A stretch of 64,000 nt of DNA, taken from positions 9,541,001-9,605,000 of the forward strand of contig OX422220.1 in NCBI GenBank assembly GCA_949130495.1. Direction: 5' to 3'. The stretch is from Sambucus nigra (lineage: Eukaryota; Streptophyta; Magnoliopsida; Dipsacales; Adoxaceae). The notes beneath the pieces were generated by a model. The model made no database searches, was not told the origin of the DNA, and saw only the letters and a list, made by a program, of their open reading frames with translations. Below are positions 59,014 through 64,000 of the stretch, piece after piece. Position 1 is the stretch's first letter, and every line of letters starts with the position of its first letter. The position numbers and the translations under genes were made by a program.

Positions 59014-60747
59014 TTGGCTAAAATGGAATTTTCCCCATTTTCAAAATTTCCTATTTTTGATGGTTCAAACTACGTGTATTGGAAAGCGCGAATGAAATCG
59101 GCACTAAAATATATCGACGAAAGAGTTTGGATGTCTGTTGTTAACGAGTGGTCCCCACCAACTTATTTAGTTGAAAATGAACGTGTTATCAAACCCGCCG
59201 ATAGATGGACTGAAAATGAGTTTAAACTTGCTAATTTCAATTCCCGTGGTTTAAATGCCTTGTTTAGCGTTGTCACACCGGATGAATTCCGACGTATTAT
59301 GACGTGTGAAACCGCTAAAGAAGCTTGGGATATTTTACAATTAACTCATGAAGGAACTAGTGTCGTTAAAGCTTCAAAAATCCAAAACCTCACCACTCAA
59401 TTTGAAACTATCAAAATGAATGAAAAAGAAACGTTTGATGAATTTTATGCTAGACTTTCTGATATTGTTAATTCATCTTTTAACTTGGGAGAGAAAATAC
59501 CTAACGACCGTGTTGTAAAGAAAATTTTAAGGTCCCTACCCGATAGATTTATTCCAAAGGTGACCGTTTTAAATTCTTTACCCACTTTAGCCTCTACGAA
59601 ATTAGAAGAGCTTGTAGGTGATTTACAAACCTATGAACTAGATATGTTTCCCTCTAAAACTGAAAGGAAAATCGAAAAGGGCGTTGATTTAAAAGCCCGA
59701 AAAGAGGTCAAACAAGTAGTAGAGAGCGATAGTGATAGTGACTCGGAAGACATGACTTTATTTGCTCGCAAATTTAGAAAATTTCTTAAAATTAACAAAG
59801 ATAAATTTAAAAATGATTTTAAGAAATTTGAATCTTCTAAGCATGACAAGAACGAGAAGATGTCTAAAGCGAAGAAGATTCCTAAAGCCGAAAATATCCC
59901 TAAACCTAGTAATGAACATTTAGATAGGGACGAGTCTAATAAGTGTTTTGGTTGTGAAGGTTATGGCCATAGGGCTTATGAGTGCCCCACTAAACTAAGG
60001 AAAGAGGGTAAACGACCCATTTCATATAATGCGACCCTTAGTGATAGTGATAAAGAAGAGGGACCCGATTCCCCCACTAAGAAAAATTTTGTGGCTTTTA
60101 TGGCTAGTCATGTGAGTGATAGTGAGAACTCATCGATTGATGAAACTTTAACACATGACACTTCCAAGGTCATATTTTATGATTCTCTTGTTTTTTATGA
60201 TAGTGAGAGTGGAGAAGAAAGAGAGAGTGAAAATGAAGAAGAGGTTAATGTGAGTGAACTTCAAAATACTTTTCAAGAACTTTATAAAGAATCTATTAAA
60301 TTGAAAAGAGCTAATTTGAAGTTAGAAGCTAGTTTAAAAGAGAGTGTCAAGGTCTTTGATGAAAATACTTTAATAGAAGACCTTAGGACACGTGAGCGGA
60401 CTCTTCACGAGAAGCTTGAATATCTAGAATGCGAGAGAGATAGCCTTAGGGGTTTAATGGAATCCTTGAAAAAGGAGCTTCTTGCTTTTGAAGAGCGAAA
60501 TGTTTTACTAGAATCCAACATTTTAGAATTGGAAAATAAATTAAAAGATTTTAGTAATGTGAAATTTGATTTGGAGTGTCGTTCGGAAAAACTAGATAAA
60601 ATGTTAGGAACGGTCCAAATTAAAAATGACACTTGTGGTTTAGGCTTCAATACTTGTAATGAATCTAATCATAAAGCCAAGACCAATGTTTTAGGAGAAT
60701 CTACTAGGAATGCATTTAAAGATCACTCCTTAGGTAAATCTTTTTGA
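59014..60747 (+). CDS. gag: copia gag polyprotein, interrupted by TGA
   Basis: Builds the retroelement particle and binds its RNA (family role). 577 codons from the first ATG, 38 bp after the PBS (MAKMEFSPF; MEFSPF three codons later is an alternative start). N-terminal DUF4219-like stretch FPIFDGSNYVYWKARMKSAL (residues 11-30), UBN2-type capsid domain about 70-210 (AKEAWDILQLTHEGTS, ETFDEFYARLSDIV, ILRSLPDRF), acidic/basic linker, CCHC zinc knuckle CFGCEGYGHRAYEC (Cys311, Cys314, His319, Cys324), acidic Ser-rich segment 335-405, coiled coil about 410-540 rich in Leu/Glu/Lys. TGA at 60745 ends it, but the same frame stays open to 60988. Confidence 0.92.
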   Translation: MAKMEFSPFSKFPIFDGSNYVYWKARMKSALKYIDERVWMSVVNEWSPPTYLVENERVIKPADRWTENEFKLANFNSRGLNALFSVVTPDEFRRIMTCETAKEAWDILQLTHEGTSVVKASKIQNLTTQFETIKMNEKETFDEFYARLSDIVNSSFNLGEKIPNDRVVKKILRSLPDRFIPKVTVLNSLPTLASTKLEELVGDLQTYELDMFPSKTERKIEKGVDLKARKEVKQVVESDSDSDSEDMTLFARKFRKFLKINKDKFKNDFKKFESSKHDKNEKMSKAKKIPKAENIPKPSNEHLDRDESNKCFGCEGYGHRAYECPTKLRKEGKRPISYNATLSDSDKEEGPDSPTKKNFVAFMASHVSDSENSSIDETLTHDTSKVIFYDSLVFYDSESGEERESENEEEVNVSELQNTFQELYKESIKLKRANLKLEASLKESVKVFDENTLIEDLRTRERTLHEKLEYLECERDSLRGLMESLKKELLAFEERNVLLESNILELENKLKDFSNVKFDLECRSEKLDKMLGTVQIKNDTCGLGFNTCNESNHKAKTNVLGESTRNAFKDHSLGKSF

Positions 60748-60988
60748 CATGTTTTTGCTTGTACATATTGTGGTCGAAAAGGTCATCTTAGGAAATTTTG
60801 TTTTGATCTTAAACGAATTCCTAGAAAATCCCATAGTAAAGTAACCACGTTAGTTAACGTTCTAACACCCCAAGATAGTCATTCTTCATTAATTTGGGTT
60901 AGGAAATCCGACTTGGTTGCCTTGCAAAATAGGGTTTTTGATTCTCATTTACTTTCACATGCTTCCTCCCTTGCTAAATCTAAAGGAT
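60748..60988 (+). pseudogene. gag 3' extension with second zinc knuckle, after TGA
   Basis: In frame with gag across the TGA: HVFACTYCGRKGHLRKFC, a second CX2CX4HX4C knuckle, then basic KRIPRKSHSK, and SSLIWVRKSDLVALQNRV, stop TGA at 60986-60988. In relatives the IWV segment leads into protease/pol; here nothing follows. TGA may be a CGA (Arg) codon hit by deamination, or could be read through; the latter is speculative. Confidence 0.7.
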
Positions 60989-62222
60989 GAATGTGTTAGT
61001 GTTTGCATACTTTAGCGTTTGTACTTCATGCTATATTCACATGCTAAATGTATGCTTGTTTTAATCATGTTCTAGTCTATGCTCCATGTTTATCACATGC
61101 TAGAATTTATGACTTGTTTATCTTTTTGTATTATATTTTGTGTTTGAATTTATTGAAAAATATAAAAAGATTTTTGTTTATCATTTGTGTTTTATTTATT
61201 TCATTTAAGCTTAATGAAAAATACAAATGATTTTTGTTTGTCCTTTTGAGTAAATATTTATTTTTGGTTAAAAATGTCAAAAACTCAAAAAGATTTTTTT
61301 TGTGTGGGTATTTTTGTTTGACACACTTTATGTGGCATATATTTGTGTTTGAATCCCATCTTTTACGCTCCCACGTGGCTAGAACTTTTGGTTTAGATTT
61401 TCAATCCTTAAAATATTATTTACCATGTTTTATATGGAGTAGTTGGATTTTGTATTGTTTAAATGGATTCTATTTTTATATGCCTCTTTTCACACATGCA
61501 CGAGCTCTTTTGAAATCTTAATGTCACATGTTATATTTGAGCTTTTTGATGTGTTCTCCTACCAATCTAGTCATCTACATATCTATGACCTAGGAGGACT
61601 AGTGCATGTCAAAATCCGTTGCATGTGAGATTTGTGTGAAAATGAAAACATGATAAATAAAATGTGCACGGGGAAGGGCTCCGAAAGGATGAATTAAATC
61701 CTTTGCGATAGTAAGCCACCGTTTATTGGATCTAAAAGAAATACGTGATCCAAAGGCCTAAAAACAGAATATTTGGCATTAAAAAGAAAACAATTGCCAA
61801 GGCGTATGTTTGTTTGATATATTCATTCAAAAGCAAAAGAATATATATGCTTATTGAGGGAGAATTGGATGGTATATCAACGGTTTGCACAATGTCCGTT
61901 TATCCTAGTTGTCTTTAATGTCATGACTCTATTTGGTTTGTAGAATCATCATCATGCTAGGCTTGTATGCATTGTGTATGTTTGTTCATTAAGTTCAATC
62001 TTCATATTGTCACATGAGGTTATATTTAAATGTGATAAAGTTTTCAATCAAATGAGAACTCCTTGAATGTTTATTAAGTGTTTGGGTCTAAATTTAATTG
62101 TTTCTAGTTCACACCCCAACACTTCCGTTTCCATATGACACATTTTTGCCATACGAGTGTGCAAACTTATTGTATTTTGTGTCGTGTGTGTTTATATCTA
62201 TATATATATGCAAGTACTTATT

Positions 62223-62278
<56 letters not shown>

Positions 62279-62380
62279 ATTTGTTTGTCTTTGCCTTGCT
62301 TTTATTGCCCATATGCTTTAATGTCTTAACACTTTAAGCTTCAACATGTTTATTAGTTCTTTATCCTTTGCCTATTCCTG
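60989..62380 (+). other. non-coding region replacing pol
   Basis: About 1.4 kb of T-rich sequence with no RT, integrase or protease similarity. Contains GAATTGGATGGTATATCAACGG-like spacer and a (TA)n run at 62226-62275. Short open frames look like chance. Confidence 0.75.
62226..62275. repeat. (TA)n microsatellite
   Basis: About 50 bp of TA in the 3' non-coding region of the copia element; open frames on both strands through it are artefacts. Confidence 0.95.
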
Positions 62381-62383
62381 AAC

Positions 62384-62752
62384 AAAAAGGGGGAGAAAAT
62401 GATAGGGGGAGAAATGGTATCTAATCCTATTATTATCGTATCTTAGTTTGGGGGAGATTTATCTTAGGGGGACACGTCTTTCTAAGTAGGTCATGTGTTT
62501 GTTAAAGGGGAAGAATTAATTTAGGGGGAGTAATTAATTAATTGCATTTAATACTTTGATGTTCCCTATGCATTTGATGAGTTTGCTTAAGTGTGCAGGA
62601 TTTCTTCTAAAGAGGCATTGTTTAAACGGCAAAGCGTTTGATCCTTGGGTTGAGTCAAGTTTGGGTGGGTTATGTTTTGAGTCTAGTAGAGATTGACGGC
62701 CCTTTAGGATTTTTGTTTGATTTTTGTCCCAAAATAGCCAAAGGGGGAGATT
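62384..62752 (+). other. multiplied polypurine tracts before 3' LTR
   Basis: AAAAAGGGGGAGAAAA (62386), ATAGGGGGAGAAA (62402), TGGGGGAGATT (62450), TAGGGGGACA (62465), AAAGGGGAAGAA (62505), TAGGGGGAGTAA (62521) and the LTR-adjacent AAAGGGGGAGATT (62740-62752). Sireviruses are known for multiplied PPT-like motifs upstream of the 3' LTR. The last one abuts the LTR and is presumably the primer. Confidence 0.8.
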
Positions 62753-64000
62753 TGTAAGGACACAAATTTCCAATTGAGTCCATATATAGTTTTGGCTCAA
62801 TTCCGGACAAAACATTTATTCATAGGATAGTATGTAATTGCAATACTCTCAAGCCTATGAAGTGTTTGTTGAAGACGTAGCGGCAAAGAGTATAAAGCTT
62901 CATCAAATGTGCCGGTTTGCGTGCCTCATTTCTACGTCATCAACCATAGTTCCATGCTCCCAAGGTATGAATGCAATATTATATATATAGGAGCTTGGAA
63001 CAAAGTTTATTGGGTGTTAGGTTTTGTAAAAAACAGTGTTTTAATTTTCAGAAAGAATTAAATAAAATTTTAAAATAAGTTTATAAAGTTTTCTGGGCTA
63101 AAATCGAATTTTATAACTTTCTGGTTTTTCGTTCGATAGAGTCGTTCGAACGAGATTGTCGTTACAACGAAAATGTCGTTCGAACGAACCTGCCAACGAG
63201 TTCCCATATTAGGCCACTGACATGTCATTCGATATGTCGTTCGAACGAACATTCTGTTCGAACGAGATATCCAACGAGTTTCTAACGAGTCCATACTGGA
63301 GCGTAGTTAGAAATCTCGTTCGAACGAGATTTCGTTCGAACGAAAAGTCGTTCGAACGAGATGCCAGGCGGGAACAGTTTTGGCAGTTTTTTTTTTGCAG
63401 TTTTGCACCCACTTCCCCACTTGGTTTTTAACCAACTTTTTCAGACTTTATTATGTGCGGGAATCACTTTTGATAATCTATCTTTTTCACAACCTTCTAA
63501 CTCCTAGAGAGTGTTTTGAGAGAAAATTCAAAGAGGGAAAAAGATCATGTTTTGAGTGAGATTTTTAGAGAAAAATTTCCATCACTCTAGTGTTTACCCC
63601 CAAATGAGTTTATTCCAAGTTCTTATATACATATCAATTGCTTGGAGTTTGGCACCGGTTTTCTCTACACTGAATTGAAGAGAAGTTTCGGGTTTTGCTT
63701 CTACCTCCCACAAAGAAAGAAGAAGTGTTTTTAATGTTGTTTTACCCGCTTGGAGAAAGGCTCCATGTTCGGGTGACGGTGACCATATAAAGTCCCATCG
63801 GTGGATTCCGAGACCGCGGTGGTATTCCAAGGTTATCCGCTAGGAAGAGGTGTCTACAAGAAGAAGCGTCGAGGCTTGAGAGGGATCGATTCGTGCGTTT
63901 TAAGTCTTTTGTCTTGTACTTGTAATTCCGTATCTAGTGGATTTGTGGCTAGGGTCGTCCGAGGTTGTTTCCTATCTTGGGTTTTTCCTCGTACATCGCG
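62753..64000 (+). repeat. copia 3' LTR, partial
   Basis: TGTAAGGACACAAATTTCC onward, colinear with 57286-58540 with few differences. TATA-like ATTATATATATAGG at 62978-62991. Class I palindromes at 63139-63361, including a GTCGTTACAACGAAAAT unit absent from the 5' LTR. Continues past the window end. Confidence 0.92.
63139..63361 (+). repeat. TTCGAACGA palindrome cluster (class I) in copia 3' LTR
   Basis: Same cluster as 57677-57880 with one extra unit and several single-base differences; most changes keep TTCGAA intact or restore it (GTTCGAACGAAC where the 5' LTR has GTTCGAATGAAC). Confidence 0.85.

Larger units (their letters stand above)
57286..64000 (+). mobile_element. Sirevirus-like copia element, gag only, right end beyond window
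   Basis: 5' LTR 57286-58959, PBS 58962-58975, gag 59014-60747 (+ extension to 60988), a non-coding 3' region with several polypurine tracts, and 3' LTR from 62753. The gag has coiled coils and zinc knuckles, the PPT is repeated and the PBS is iMet, all Sirevirus traits (established knowledge). There is no protease, integrase, RT or RNase H, so it must be mobilised in trans. The two LTRs are nearly identical over the shared 1.25 kb, so insertion is recent. Left flank TTTTT (57281-57285) would be the target duplication. Confidence 0.88.

Overview
This is plant nuclear DNA, very probably from a flowering plant (eudicot-like) with a large repeat-rich genome. Evidence: long AT-rich LTR retrotransposons of the Ty3/gypsy chromovirus (Tekay/Del-like) and Ty1/copia (Sirevirus-like) types, initiator-Met-tRNA primer binding sites, plant-type MITEs, (TA)n, (AG)n and (AC)n microsatellites, and spliced exon fragments. 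I cannot name the species. There is no bacterial-type gene organisation; almost all of the 64 kb is transposable elements, many nested.

Layout. 1-5296: 3' part of a gypsy element on the + strand (decayed pol with chromodomain, polypurine tract, 2.93-kb LTR). 5297-12280: an older gypsy element on the - strand (integrase start, RT/RNase H, protease, gag, PBS, LTR), interrupted inside integrase by the first element. 12281-15025: gene-free, one MITE. 15026-27832: a complete non-coding LTR element (LARD-like) on the - strand with TSD GGAAG, PBS, PPT and two ~3.5-kb LTRs, carrying a nested solo gypsy LTR (20673-23598, TSD AACAC). 27838-40141: low-copy stretch with MITEs, a solo gypsy LTR (33902-36833, TSD AACAA) and three phase-compatible exons of an unidentified host gene on the - strand; the solo LTR lies in its last intron. 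40142-45990: another gypsy LTR carrying a nested solo LTR (41330-44405, TSD GGTAA). 46411-49340: hAT MITE, a Mutator-like element carrying a LINE fragment, and more LINE debris. 49495-53868: a second copy of the 40142-type LTR, with a 459-bp internal duplication and a nested solo copia LTR (TSD GAATT). 53869-57285: non-coding internal sequence, then five ~165-bp degenerate repeats upstream of a TATA box. 57286-64000: a young Sirevirus-like copia element with a gag gene but no pol, and its 3' LTR running off the window.

Most interesting: (1) the gypsy LTRs, although strongly diverged, share at the same offset a GC-type splice donor (AG|GCAAG) 0.58-0.70 kb from the LTR 5' end and an acceptor 1.63-1.90 kb further on, after subtracting later insertions. 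This looks like an intron lying wholly inside the LTR. (2) Every LTR family here carries a compact cluster of near-perfect palindromes of one of four sequence classes (TTCGAACGA; CGCTCGAA/CTCGCGCG; CGATCGAT; GAACCGGTTCG). Each class occurs in two unrelated families, twice bridging gypsy and copia, and in the gypsy LTRs with the intron it sits about 440-650 bp after the donor. (3) One LTR family has an array of seven hairpins with constant loops and covarying stems. All identifications come from reading the sequence by eye; no database search or alignment program was run.
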